A stretch of 64,000 nucleotides of DNA from Betaproteobacteria bacterium HGW-Betaproteobacteria-22 (GTDB lineage Bacteria > Pseudomonadota > Gammaproteobacteria > Burkholderiales > Methylophilaceae): positions 29,260-93,259 of the forward strand of contig PHCJ01000006.1 in NCBI GenBank assembly GCA_002842285.1. Direction: 5' to 3'. The notes beneath the pieces are model-generated. The model saw nothing but the letters and a program-made list of their open reading frames with translations. It was not told the DNA's origin and searched no databases. Shown one piece after another: positions 8,679 to 18,490 of this stretch. The translations under genes and the position numbers were made by a program. Every line of letters starts with the position of its first letter. Positions within the stretch are counted from its first letter, which is position 1.

Positions 8679-9326
8679 ATGACCAAGAACTCAAAGATTA
8701 AAGTGATCATCGCGGATGACCATGCCATTTTAAGGGCAGGCCTTAAACAGATACTGGCTGAAACTGATGAGATTGAAGTGATTGCAGAAGCTGAAAATGG
8801 CTTTGAAGCGATACAGCTTGTTTCAAAACTAGAGGCGGACGTGCTGTTGTTGGATATTTCGATGCCGGACCGCAATGGCATTGAAGTGCTTAAATATATT
8901 AAACGTGACAATAGTCAAATCGCCGTACTCATGCTTTCCATGCATCGGGAAGATGAGTATGCAATACGCGCATTAAAATCTGGCGCGGCCGGTTATTTGT
9001 GCAAGCAAAGCGCCTCCTCAGATTTGGTGGGTGCAATCCACGCCGTGGCAAAAGGTAAGAAGTTCATTACCGCAGAAGTGGCGGAAATACTGGCGAATCA
9101 GGTTGGCGCAGAGAGTAAACAGGCGCCGCATCAACTGCTTTCAGACCGTGAATATGAAACATTTATCATGATCGCTTCCGGGTTGACGGTGGGTGAAATC
9201 GCAGAGAAGCTGTCGCTTTCAGTTAAAACGGTAAGCATGTATCGCACAAGGTTGCTAGAAAAAATGCAGTTAAAACATAATGCAGATTTGACGCATTATG
9301 CATTCAAGCATCAGCTTGTGGAATAA
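8679..9326 (+). CDS. NarL/FixJ-type response regulator (receiver + LuxR HTH)
   Basis: A 215-aa transcription regulator. The receiver has acidic residues D13-D14 (IIADDHAIL), phosphoacceptor D59 in LLLDISMPD, and Lys in GYLCKQSA. The C-terminal LuxR-type helix-turn-helix (about 150-210) reads LSDREYETFIMIASGLTVGE then IAEKLSLSVKTVSMYRTRLL. It is the partner of the upstream kinase. Targets cannot be read from sequence; no palindromic operator was recognised nearby. Confidence 0.94.
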   Translation: MTKNSKIKVIIADDHAILRAGLKQILAETDEIEVIAEAENGFEAIQLVSKLEADVLLLDISMPDRNGIEVLKYIKRDNSQIAVLMLSMHREDEYAIRALKSGAAGYLCKQSASSDLVGAIHAVAKGKKFITAEVAEILANQVGAESKQAPHQLLSDREYETFIMIASGLTVGEIAEKLSLSVKTVSMYRTRLLEKMQLKHNADLTHYAFKHQLVE

Positions 9327-9512
9327 GTGTGGTTTGCGATAACAATGCTGGTTTGCAATGTGCCAACTGTCCTGATGGCGACCTAATTGATGAATTAAAC
9401 CACTTTCATTATTTTGTTGTGAAGATGAAGTGTGCTGTTCGCTGTGAATAATATCAATATCACATATTGTGATTCAATATATTTGTCTAACGATTAGGGC
9501 TAGCAAACTCTC

Positions 9513-12500
9513 ATGGCAAGTAAAATCAAGCATGGCTCACAGCCTGCAGCAGTTGAGGTAAATGCGTTATCTGCACTGTTTAACCAGGCGCAGTTTGATG
9601 AGGCTTTGGTGTTGGCCATCAAGTTTACACAGCAGTATCCCAGACATGGTTTTGGCTGGAAGGTGCTGGGTGCCATCTATCAGTCTAAAGGATTGCTTGA
9701 CCAGGCATTGGGTGCTTTAAAAAAAGCAGCGCAATTTTCACCTGATGATTATGAGGCGCAATATAACCTGGGCAATTTTTTTTATGATCAGCAGCAATTT
9801 CCTGCGGCTGCTGTGTGCTACCAAAAAGCGATTAAGCTGAACCCTGCCTTCACCGCGGCACACTATAATTTAGGCAATGCGCTTAAAAATCAGGATTTAA
9901 TAGCGCAGGCAGAATCGAGCTACCGCAACGCACTGGCGCTGGATGCTGAAAATGTCATGATTCTGGAAAATCTGGCCCACGTGTTATACGAGCAAGCGCA
10001 TTATGCAGAAGCAAAACACTGTTACGAAAGAATATTAAGTATCGAGCCGGATTTTGTTACGGCACAGATTGGACTTGGCGCCGTGGCTAAGATGCAAGAC
10101 CAGCCAGAAGAAGCTGAAGCAAGTTTCAGAAAAGCCATTGAGCGTGGTGCTGGTATTGAAGCATATAGCGGTCTTGCAGATTTGCTGCACGCATCTGGTA
10201 GGCTGACTGAGGCTGAGACTTGCCTGAATGCAGCTATTTCGGTTTTTCCGCAGTCGGTTGACGCCCTTGTTAAGCTGGCTATCTTTTTAAGGACGATAGG
10301 GCGCGTGCCAGAGTCTGTCCCGTACTTTACTCAAGCACTGGCAATTGATCAGTCACGCAAAGATGTGCATGTTGATCTTGGGCTTGCAAAAGCCGGTGCA
10401 GGGTTGCTTTCAGAGGCGGAAGCCTGTTATCGGCGCGCAATAGCACTGGACCATGATTACTGGTTGGCTTACAACAACCTGGGGCTTGTTTTGCATGAAA
10501 TGCATCGTCATCAGGAGGCTCTGCAGGCTTTTGACAAAGCCATTGCGTTACACCCTGGCGAAGCCTTGCTTTACAGCAATCTAGGCTTGAGTTTGGGTGC
10601 GCTAGGGCAGCTCAAAAAAGCAGAAGCGTCACTTAAAAAGGCTATTGAGATTTATCCTGCTTATGTGAATGCACATATTAATCTGTGCACTAATTATATC
10701 GGTCAAGGCCGCTTGGATGAGGCTGAGGCTGAGTGCCTCGAGGCACTCAAGTATGATCCGGATTCAAATAAGGCGAGGAGTAATTTGCTTTTTCTAATGA
10801 ATTACTCCGGACATCACAGTGCGGAATACCGGTTGCAGCAGGCATGTGAATTTAATCAGGTTGTGACTAAAAAAGTCGGACATGCATTTACTGAGTGGCA
10901 ATCTGGCGCTGATGCAAAGCGCTTGCGCATAGGTGTGATGTCGGGTGACTTGCGCCAACATCCAGTGGCTTATTTTCTTGAGAACTGGGCAAAGAATGTT
11001 GATTTCTCCAAGTTTGAACTTTATGCCTATGTGACTGACTCGCGTGAAGATGCTTTTACCGGCAGGTTAAAGCCCCACTTTTCCTATTGGAAATCTCTGG
11101 TGGGTTTAACGGATCAGGCGGCTGCAAAGTTGATTCATCAAGATGGCATTGATATTTTATTCGATCTGTCTGGTCACACATCGGGCAATCGTCTACAGAT
11201 TCTGGCCTGGAAGCCTGCACCTGTTCAAGTGAGCTGGCTTGGTTATTTTGCGACTACAGGCATGCAGGCTGTTGATTACTTTATTGCAGACGAAGTTGGG
11301 GTGCCTGTATTGCATCAGGCGCATTTTGTTGAAAAAATCAAATATTTACCACATACACGATTGTGTTTTACAGCCCCGCATGTTGATGTTGCCGTGTCCA
11401 CCTTGCCAGCACTAGAAAATGGCTATATTACTTTCGCCAGTTTTCAAACCCTGGCAAAGGCGGGCGAGCAAGTGTTGGCATTGTGGGCTGAGGTGATGCT
11501 GGCTGTACCTCACTCCAAATTGCGCTGGCAGTGTAAGTCTTTGGCAGATTCAGATGTAAAGACTGAAATATCTGCCAAATTTGCACAATTAGGCATTAGT
11601 GCAGATAGATTGATTCTGCTTGGCTCTGTCTCGCGTGAAGCCTATTTTGCAGCGCATCATGAAGTAGATTTTATATTGGATACTTTTCCATATCCTGGTG
11701 GTACAACCACTTGTGAAGCTTTGTGGATGGGGGTGCCAACGCTTACGCTAGCAGGTGATAGCTTGATCGCAAGGCAGGGTGCAAGCATGCTCAATGCAGC
11801 AGGTCTGGCCGCTTGGATAGCTGAAACCAGAGAGGAATATCTCAATAAAGCGATATCCCTGAGTGGTGACTTGAGTTGGCTTGCCCAGTTCAGGGCTGGC
11901 TTGCGAGCCAAGGCACTTGCCTCACCTTTGTTTGATGGCAAGCAGTTTGCAGCTAATATGGAAGAAGCTATTCGCGAAATGTGGCTAGCGCATTACCCTA
12001 TGGTAAAAGCAGACAAGCTGCGCAAGGGGGGTGAAGTGCAGTATCAGGCCTTAACGAAGGCAGCTTATGAGCAACAGCTTAGACAATCCCAAAATCGCCA
12101 CGTACAGATTGTCAGTGCTACCCGATATTCTGAGTCGGATTTCTGGAGCAAATCTGCACTTGGCCTATCATTACCACGGCATCAAAAGCAAAATCAATAT
12201 CTCACCGTAAACGTCGCTTTTAACAATACACGTGGTCTTTCCGAGGTGTTTAATCAGGCGATTGTGCAAGCTGGTGATGACGTTATACTGCTGTTTGTTC
12301 ATGATGATGTCTGGCTTGATGAGGCTAATCTAGTCGATACACTGATTGCAGCACTAGAACATTATGATGTGGTTGGTATTGCGGGTAATAAACGCCGACT
12401 GCCTAATCAGCCGGCCTGGCTGTTTGTTGACACTGCAATGCATTGGGATGCGCCTGAATACCTAAGCGGCACCGTGTCGCATGGTCCGCATGCGTTTGGT

Positions 12501-14561
12501 GAAGATAAGGTTTATGGTGATGCACCTGCTGCCTGCGAATTGCTGGACGGTGTGTTGATTGCAACCAGAGAGTCGGCATTAAATGTTGCCCATGTCAGGT
12601 TTGATCCTCAGTTTGATTTTCATCTTTATGATGTCGATTTTTGCAGAAGTGCGCGTGCAGCCGGGTTAAGTATTGGAACTTGGCCAATAAAAATCACCCA
12701 TCAAAGTGAAGGTGCATTTGGCTCGCCACATTGGGCGCAGAAATGCCAGTTGTATTTCAATAAATGGGAAAGCAACACGCCTCAGCAGCAGGCCTTGCAT
12801 GATGCGATGAACCAAGTCATGCAAATGGCGCTACAGCATGAAACAGAAGGACAGTTGGAGCAGGCTGCGATACTGTATCAAGAGGTGCTGAAAATTCAGC
12901 CTGATAATGCAGAAGCTAATTATAAGCTGGGTATTGTAGTGTTTAATCTGCATGGTGTAAGTGAAGCCTTGCCTCTGCTTGAAAAGGCCGTGCAATGTGA
13001 ACCGGAAAACGAGCAGTATTGGGTGGCCTATATTGATGCACTGATGCAGTCTGCCGATGCTGCAACCGTGCTGGAAGCTTTAGAGTTAGGACAGAAGTTT
13101 GGCCTAACAGCAGAAACTGCTCAGGCACTTGCTGAAGAGTTTCTGGAAAGAAATGCACCTCAAGAGCAGTCTGAAGCCATCAGTTCATTGTATTCGAATG
13201 AGCAAATAAAGCAGTGTCTGATAGAAATGCTAACTACCAACCTTGCTGAGATTGGCGCTCATGATGGCAGCGATAATAAAGGCTCTTCATTAAAAAGTGA
13301 TATTTCTCCGTATCTAGACCTGTCTGCATTTGAAGCAATTGTTAGTGCGTTAAATAGTGCGCATCATCAAGATGAGTTGATTGCGTTGATATATAAAGTA
13401 ATCAGTGCAATTAAGCTTCAAAAAGAGTTTGTAGGGATTAAGGTTTTCACCCCCTATTTTGATCGCGTACTTGAAGCAGTTGATTTGGAAATATCCAGTG
13501 TTATACCTAGAGACCACAAGTTGGCTAATGTGGTCGTGGCATCTGAAATCTACGATTACGGTGGTCATACCAAAGTCATTCAGGAAATCCTGGAGTCTGT
13601 GGAAAACCCAATGCTAATCGTCACCGATGTCTATAACCGCTGTGCGAAAAATCATTTGTTCGAGAAAGTTGCATCAGCATTTCATTGCCCGGTCATGATT
13701 TTGCCAAACGAAGCCTATTTGGATAAAGCTAAAAGGTTGGCAGATTTTATTAATAGCACTGCAAAAAACGTATTCATTCTGACACATCATGAAGATGCGG
13801 TGGGTATCGCAGCTTGCCAAAAGAAAATAGATACCAGATATTATTTTGTGCACCATGCAGACCATAATCCTGCCCTTGGTAATACCGTGTCGCACTTTAA
13901 TCACGTTGATTTGTTTGAGCCTATGGCGAAGTTATGTGCACACGACTTGAATAAGCCGGTGACTTTGCTACGCACTTCCTCCACAGATTTAGGGGCAAAA
14001 AAATTCACATATCCTATTCGCCAGTTCTCGACCGTGACTGCGGGGTCTGCTGGCAAATTCGCCATGGCGGGTGAGTGTAGTTTAAGCAACATTGTAATTG
14101 CGTGTCTAACAACTTGTGGCGGGCAGCATTATCATTTTGGCGACCTTTCAACTGAACAGCTGCAGATGGTTCACGATAATCTGGATCGGGCCGCTATTGA
14201 TACTACACGTTTTGTCTATAAAGGCAATGTGCCATCACTGTGGGAAGCTCTACTATTGGTTGATGCACACATATACATTGGTTCAGCACCAACCCCAGGT
14301 TATAAATCAAGCATGGAGGCTTCAGGTGCTGCGTATCCGCTTCTAACTTACGTGCCCGCAGACAAGCCGAGATATCTCCATGTTGGATTAAGTGTGGAGG
14401 CTGGGCTTGCATGGGTAGATGTGCCTGCGTTGATTGCTTGTTTGCAGATTGTCATGAACGACCATGTCTCTTTGTCACTTGGATCGAGGCATTATTATGA
14501 AAGCAATTGCTCAAGCGATGGTTTTAAGCAAAGGGTTATGGTGCTGTGTGCAGATGAATAA
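9513..14561 (+). CDS. Giant TPR protein with GT41 (OGT/SPINDLY-like), GT2-like and C-terminal GT-like modules
   Basis: A 1682-aa multidomain protein. Residues about 10-430 are tandem tetratricopeptide repeats. Residues about 464-830 are a GT41 O-GlcNAc-transferase-like catalytic region (GVMSGDLRQHPVAYFLENW, GHTSGNRLQILAWKPAPVQV, DTFPYPGGTTTCEALWMGVP). Residues about 895-1090 look like a GT-A/GT2-type transferase with an acidic FVHDDVWLDE motif and a VDFCRSARAAGL segment. A short TPR module (about 1106-1214) is shared with three other proteins of this island. Residues about 1330-1660 look like a GT-B glycosyltransferase (EIYDYGGHTKVIQEI, HHEDAVGIA, GSAPTPGYKSSMEASGAA). GT41 enzymes transfer sugar to Ser/Thr, so protein O-glycosylation is likely. 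Flagellin as target is inferred from position. The assignment of the last module is weaker than that of GT41. Confidence 0.82.
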   Translation: MASKIKHGSQPAAVEVNALSALFNQAQFDEALVLAIKFTQQYPRHGFGWKVLGAIYQSKGLLDQALGALKKAAQFSPDDYEAQYNLGNFFYDQQQFPAAAVCYQKAIKLNPAFTAAHYNLGNALKNQDLIAQAESSYRNALALDAENVMILENLAHVLYEQAHYAEAKHCYERILSIEPDFVTAQIGLGAVAKMQDQPEEAEASFRKAIERGAGIEAYSGLADLLHASGRLTEAETCLNAAISVFPQSVDALVKLAIFLRTIGRVPESVPYFTQALAIDQSRKDVHVDLGLAKAGAGLLSEAEACYRRAIALDHDYWLAYNNLGLVLHEMHRHQEALQAFDKAIALHPGEALLYSNLGLSLGALGQLKKAEASLKKAIEIYPAYVNAHINLCTNYIGQGRLDEAEAECLEALKYDPDSNKARSNLLFLMNYSGHHSAEYRLQQACEFNQVVTKKVGHAFTEWQSGADAKRLRIGVMSGDLRQHPVAYFLENWAKNVDFSKFELYAYVTDSREDAFTGRLKPHFSYWKSLVGLTDQAAAKLIHQDGIDILFDLSGHTSGNRLQILAWKPAPVQVSWLGYFATTGMQAVDYFIADEVGVPVLHQAHFVEKIKYLPHTRLCFTAPHVDVAVSTLPALENGYITFASFQTLAKAGEQVLALWAEVMLAVPHSKLRWQCKSLADSDVKTEISAKFAQLGISADRLILLGSVSREAYFAAHHEVDFILDTFPYPGGTTTCEALWMGVPTLTLAGDSLIARQGASMLNAAGLAAWIAETREEYLNKAISLSGDLSWLAQFRAGLRAKALASPLFDGKQFAANMEEAIREMWLAHYPMVKADKLRKGGEVQYQALTKAAYEQQLRQSQNRHVQIVSATRYSESDFWSKSALGLSLPRHQKQNQYLTVNVAFNNTRGLSEVFNQAIVQAGDDVILLFVHDDVWLDEANLVDTLIAALEHYDVVGIAGNKRRLPNQPAWLFVDTAMHWDAPEYLSGTVSHGPHAFGEDKVYGDAPAACELLDGVLIATRESALNVAHVRFDPQFDFHLYDVDFCRSARAAGLSIGTWPIKITHQSEGAFGSPHWAQKCQLYFNKWESNTPQQQALHDAMNQVMQMALQHETEGQLEQAAILYQEVLKIQPDNAEANYKLGIVVFNLHGVSEALPLLEKAVQCEPENEQYWVAYIDALMQSADAATVLEALELGQKFGLTAETAQALAEEFLERNAPQEQSEAISSLYSNEQIKQCLIEMLTTNLAEIGAHDGSDNKGSSLKSDISPYLDLSAFEAIVSALNSAHHQDELIALIYKVISAIKLQKEFVGIKVFTPYFDRVLEAVDLEISSVIPRDHKLANVVVASEIYDYGGHTKVIQEILESVENPMLIVTDVYNRCAKNHLFEKVASAFHCPVMILPNEAYLDKAKRLADFINSTAKNVFILTHHEDAVGIAACQKKIDTRYYFVHHADHNPALGNTVSHFNHVDLFEPMAKLCAHDLNKPVTLLRTSSTDLGAKKFTYPIRQFSTVTAGSAGKFAMAGECSLSNIVIACLTTCGGQHYHFGDLSTEQLQMVHDNLDRAAIDTTRFVYKGNVPSLWEALLLVDAHIYIGSAPTPGYKSSMEASGAAYPLLTYVPADKPRYLHVGLSVEAGLAWVDVPALIACLQIVMNDHVSLSLGSRHYYESNCSSDGFKQRVMVLCADE

Positions 14562-14631
14562 TCATAATCAGTGTTTGTGGGATTAAGATGTCCTGCTCGA
14601 AACTTAATTAGTTGAAATATCAAGATAAATA

Positions 14632-15825
14632 ATGAAACCATTAGTTTGTGTGGCTGGTCAAAACTCAATATCTGTCAATGGGTTATGTTTTATAGTTAAA
14701 CTTTATCCTGAGATTGATGTTTGTTATATTCCCTCACGATTCGATCAGGGTTTTAATCATTGGCAACCCTCCTTGATAAAAAAAGCCAGTGAACTGGGTG
14801 TTAGAAGAGTCACTTTGGACGATATCTATCAAGAAGAGCACCTGATTTTCATTTCTCTTCAGTACTCCGAGATTATCAAACCAAAAAAATTCAAATCCAG
14901 GTCTTTATATAATCTGCATTTCTCTCAATTGCCGAAGTACAAAGGGGTTTACCCGGCTATGCATGCAATTATGAATGGGGAAGTGGAGGCTGGTGTGACG
15001 CTGCACTGGATTGATGATGGCATTGATACCGGTAATCTGATTGCGCAGGATACCGTGCCCATAGCGATTCAAGATACTGCACGTGCTTTATATCTGAAGC
15101 AGTCTGAGTGCGCCTATAGACTGTTGGAAGCTAACTTGGCAGGTTTGCTACAAGGCGATGTGCCTTCTTATCCCCAAGCTGCAACAGGTGCATCGTATTA
15201 CTCAAAATCGTCTATTGATTTTTCTGCATTCAGTTTTGATTTCAATAAAACTGCATTTGAAATTCATAATCAATTTCGTGCTCTAAATTTCAGGGAGTAT
15301 CAAATGCCGGTCTACCGAGATTGGCAGATACTCAGTACAGAAATATTACAAGAGAAGAGTATACAAAAGCCAGGTGCGCTAATTGATGAAACCGATGCAT
15401 ACTTCGTGATTGCAACGATAGACTTTAATTTGAGGCTGATAAAAGACTACTATCCTGCGTTATGGTCGGCATGCAAGCAAGGGGATATGGCTGGATTCAA
15501 CCATGCTGTGCGATTCATAGATAACTTGGATTTGCGTGACCAACATGGCTGGAATGCACTCATCATTGCCAGTTATTATGGGCAAGTTGAGATTATGCGA
15601 AAGTTGATTGGCTATGGTATGGATGTCAATACGAAAAACTATAAAGGCACTACGCTTTTGATGTATGCATTAAGCTTTTTCGAGAACACAGGTGATGATA
15701 CGCCACTCAAGTTGTTGCTTGAGTTCAAACCAGACCTTTTATTGCGAGATGATCACGGTAAGGATATCGGCGCATATATAGTTGAAAAGGGTTTAAATCA
15801 CTTGTTGCCTATGTTAAGTAATTAA
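14632..15825 (+). CDS. Sugar N-formyltransferase with C-terminal ankyrin repeats (QdtF/FdtF-like)
   Basis: A 397-aa protein. The N-terminal formyltransferase fold has the catalytic triad in place: N94 and H96 in NLHFSQLPKYKG, and D132 in GVTLHWIDDGIDTG. The C-terminal third (about 285-397) has ankyrin-type repeats (DQHGWNALIIASYYGQVEIM, NYKGTTLLMYAL). This domain pair is known from dTDP-sugar N-formyltransferases such as QdtF and FdtF, where the ankyrin part carries an extra sugar-nucleotide site; methionyl-tRNA formyltransferase does not have it. It would use N10-formyl-THF to formylate the 3-amino group of dTDP-Qui3N or dTDP-Fuc3N. The matching isomerase and aminotransferase genes are at 24240-25772. 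Confidence 0.85.
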   Translation: MKPLVCVAGQNSISVNGLCFIVKLYPEIDVCYIPSRFDQGFNHWQPSLIKKASELGVRRVTLDDIYQEEHLIFISLQYSEIIKPKKFKSRSLYNLHFSQLPKYKGVYPAMHAIMNGEVEAGVTLHWIDDGIDTGNLIAQDTVPIAIQDTARALYLKQSECAYRLLEANLAGLLQGDVPSYPQAATGASYYSKSSIDFSAFSFDFNKTAFEIHNQFRALNFREYQMPVYRDWQILSTEILQEKSIQKPGALIDETDAYFVIATIDFNLRLIKDYYPALWSACKQGDMAGFNHAVRFIDNLDLRDQHGWNALIIASYYGQVEIMRKLIGYGMDVNTKNYKGTTLLMYALSFFENTGDDTPLKLLLEFKPDLLLRDDHGKDIGAYIVEKGLNHLLPMLSN

Positions 15826-15850
15826 CACGCTCAAGGTATCAGAGATTGCC

Positions 15851-18490
15851 ATGGTAGAAAATACAGAAAAACCAAAATTTGACATATTTGAATTGGGAGC
15901 CGTGCATGAGGTTGTGACGCGGTTCGGAGGGGTCAAATTGCTTGAAGAGATGCAATATGAGACGCCTCCCATTCCTGTTTTTGGGGAGCAATGCCCCAAT
16001 CCTGAAGTGACTAAGTCTCACGTACTGAGGCACCCTGCCATTTACTCTGCAAAAGTGCAAGATTTTAAGGTGATTGGTGGGGCTGCATTCCCAATTATTG
16101 AAGATAAAAGTATCTGTCATCAGAACTTCTCTACAGAGTACTGGGAGACGTCAGAGCAGGCAATACAGTGCTGTGACATTAGGCAAGATCAGCATTTGCT
16201 AGGGTATTGTAATATTAAGGCTCGCCATCAGTATCCCTATAAAGTAATCAATCTTGTCGGAAACGGATCTTATAATTTTGCACACTGGATGACTGAGTAT
16301 CTGCCACAGGTTGTGTTACTTAAGAAAGCGGGTATTGATTTATCTGAATATAAAGTTCTGGTTGACGCTAGGTCGTTCCCAAGTATGCTTGAAGCGCTTT
16401 ATTTGCTTGGCATCACTGTGGAGCAATTAGTCAAAGTTGATGAGATGACACTCAACGCTTTTCCGGAGGCCTTGTGGGTGAGTCCAGTAGCTAATGTCGT
16501 TTTTCAACGACCTCATGCTATTTGCTCTGACATGCATGACAAGTTGACCGAGCCTTTTCACTCAACCTTTCATCCGCAAGTCATAAGGATGACACGAGAC
16601 TTTTTTATAGGGCTCCTAGTGCCGCAACTGTATGAAAAGGCACCTGAAAAAATATTCATTAAAAGATTCTCCGGCAGGCGATTCCATTCTCGGGCAATTG
16701 TTAATGAGTATGTGATACAAAGAAAGCTAGAGTCGGAAGGTTTTGTCAGCATAGACCCTAGCCAATTGACTTTTATAGAACAGGTCAGGATGTTCAGCAA
16801 GGCAAAATATATTGTAGGAGCGTCTGGTGCTGCCTTGTTGAATATGATTTGGGCGCCTGTAGGTGCAAAAGTTGTTGTGTTGATGAATGATTCCAAGGTG
16901 GCTAACTATTGGTATTTCAGTAACATTGCTTTTGCGGTCGGACATCAACTCAGCTATGTGCTGGGAAAAATAGTAAACACAGGAAATTGGAGCGATATAC
17001 ATCATGCCGATTTCGAGATTGCGCTAGAAGCTGTTGTTATGGCATTAGAGAGCGCAGGGTTCCAATTTTCTGTACAGCCCGAGGTCGATATCGCATTGAG
17101 TAATTTGCTGGAAACCGCAGGCACTTATTACAGAGAGGGTGACTTAGAGAATGCAGAAAAAATTTATCTGAACATATTAGAGATAGCGCCAGAGCATGCT
17201 GAGGCTAATTACCGACTAGGCCTCCTAGAATCGGTGCTATATGGTGAGTCTGTGGCTGTGGTTCGACTCGAGCGTGCAGTATTGGCAAAACCAGAAGAAG
17301 AAAAATATTGGATTAGTTATATTGAATCACTTATGCAGGCAGGTGCGCTAGATGTTGCGGCTGATGCTTTGGAGTTGGGGATGAAGTATGGCTTAAAGGC
17401 GATTACGGCACAAAAGTTAGCAGAGCGTTATGCCGACAACTTTAATCTTGACCGCATTGGGTTCCTTGTTCACACGTTGGAGTTGGTAAATCATTATGCG
17501 TGTGTATGGAGTTTGTTGCCCGAGGGTAGTTTTGATGTGTTGTTATGTGGTGAGGCAACCTCTTCTGGAACAGCAGTATGTTTTAAGGATGCAAATTACA
17601 ATATTCTAAACGCAGAGAAGGTGATTGAGTCGGCCGCTCGCTATCAATATCTGGTGTCAAATCACCCCATTGATTTAACCGATGCTCCTTTAATAAAGAG
17701 ATTAGGCACTACTAATGTTCGGTTCATGTATGCAGCAGGTAAATCTGGCTGGAATTTATCAGAGTGGAATAAACTATACGATGTTATTTTCTGCTTCGGC
17801 CCATACCATGCAGCTAAATTCTCAGACAGCACAGAAGCGGTGGTCTTGCAGATGGGCTATCCAAGGTTTGATAGATATTTTACGCAACAGGTGGATAGGG
17901 GGGATTTACTTGCAAGATACGGTTGTGATTCATTGAAACAGACAGTAGTCTGGTTGCCCACCTGGAAAGCGTTGTCTTCTGTGACGCATTATGATGCGGA
18001 AATCAGCGCATTAACTGATCGTTATAATGTTGTTATAAAATTACATCCTCTCATGCCTGAGAGTGAACCGGAACGTGTTCAAGCTTTGTTGCGACATCAT
18101 TTTACCCATGTAATAACCGATACTACTGACAATCTCCCGTTGTATCAGCTAGCGGATTTTATGTTGTTTGATTACGGTGGGCCACCACTTGCAGCGATTT
18201 ATACAGATAAAAACCTCATATTACTTAATGTGGATGGTGCAGGACGTGATAGTTTAACGGGTGAGGATTCCCCTGATATCACCATTAGGAAACATCTGGT
18301 CAATGTCAATCCTGGTGATATGGCGATTGCTGCATTGTTAGCAGACCCTTCGATTTGGGAACAGCAACGCGCTGTACGGCATGCATTAAGAAAAACTTAC
18401 TTTGCGCCTTATTATGGTTTTTCTTCACAAGTCGCAGCGAGTGCCCTGCTTAATTTGAAACACATCGCCGAAAAAAGTGGAGCCTATTAA
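15851..18490 (+). CDS. GT61-like glycosyltransferase fused through a TPR module to a CDP-glycerol-transferase-like domain
   Basis: An 879-aa fusion. Residues about 130-400 look like glycosyltransferase family 61 (VGNGSYNFAHWMTEYLPQVV; IVGASGAALLNMIWAP). Residues about 415-530 are the short TPR module shared with three neighbouring proteins. Residues about 540-870 resemble CDP-glycerol glycerophosphotransferases (AVVLQMGYPRFDRYF, TVVWLPTWKAL, NVVIKLHPLMPESEPE, LADFMLFDYGGPPLAAIYTD). Its stop codon overlaps the next start by one base (TAATG), so it is coupled to the diphosphoramidate kinase homologue. The last domain may therefore transfer a CDP-activated phosphoramidate rather than glycerol phosphate; that is inference. 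Confidence 0.8.
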   Translation: MVENTEKPKFDIFELGAVHEVVTRFGGVKLLEEMQYETPPIPVFGEQCPNPEVTKSHVLRHPAIYSAKVQDFKVIGGAAFPIIEDKSICHQNFSTEYWETSEQAIQCCDIRQDQHLLGYCNIKARHQYPYKVINLVGNGSYNFAHWMTEYLPQVVLLKKAGIDLSEYKVLVDARSFPSMLEALYLLGITVEQLVKVDEMTLNAFPEALWVSPVANVVFQRPHAICSDMHDKLTEPFHSTFHPQVIRMTRDFFIGLLVPQLYEKAPEKIFIKRFSGRRFHSRAIVNEYVIQRKLESEGFVSIDPSQLTFIEQVRMFSKAKYIVGASGAALLNMIWAPVGAKVVVLMNDSKVANYWYFSNIAFAVGHQLSYVLGKIVNTGNWSDIHHADFEIALEAVVMALESAGFQFSVQPEVDIALSNLLETAGTYYREGDLENAEKIYLNILEIAPEHAEANYRLGLLESVLYGESVAVVRLERAVLAKPEEEKYWISYIESLMQAGALDVAADALELGMKYGLKAITAQKLAERYADNFNLDRIGFLVHTLELVNHYACVWSLLPEGSFDVLLCGEATSSGTAVCFKDANYNILNAEKVIESAARYQYLVSNHPIDLTDAPLIKRLGTTNVRFMYAAGKSGWNLSEWNKLYDVIFCFGPYHAAKFSDSTEAVVLQMGYPRFDRYFTQQVDRGDLLARYGCDSLKQTVVWLPTWKALSSVTHYDAEISALTDRYNVVIKLHPLMPESEPERVQALLRHHFTHVITDTTDNLPLYQLADFMLFDYGGPPLAAIYTDKNLILLNVDGAGRDSLTGEDSPDITIRKHLVNVNPGDMAIAALLADPSIWEQQRAVRHALRKTYFAPYYGFSSQVAASALLNLKHIAEKSGAY

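Noticed and set aside
14632..15825. Methionyl-tRNA formyltransferase (fmt)
   Set aside because: It has ankyrin repeats instead of the tRNA-binding C-terminal domain and lies in a sugar locus.
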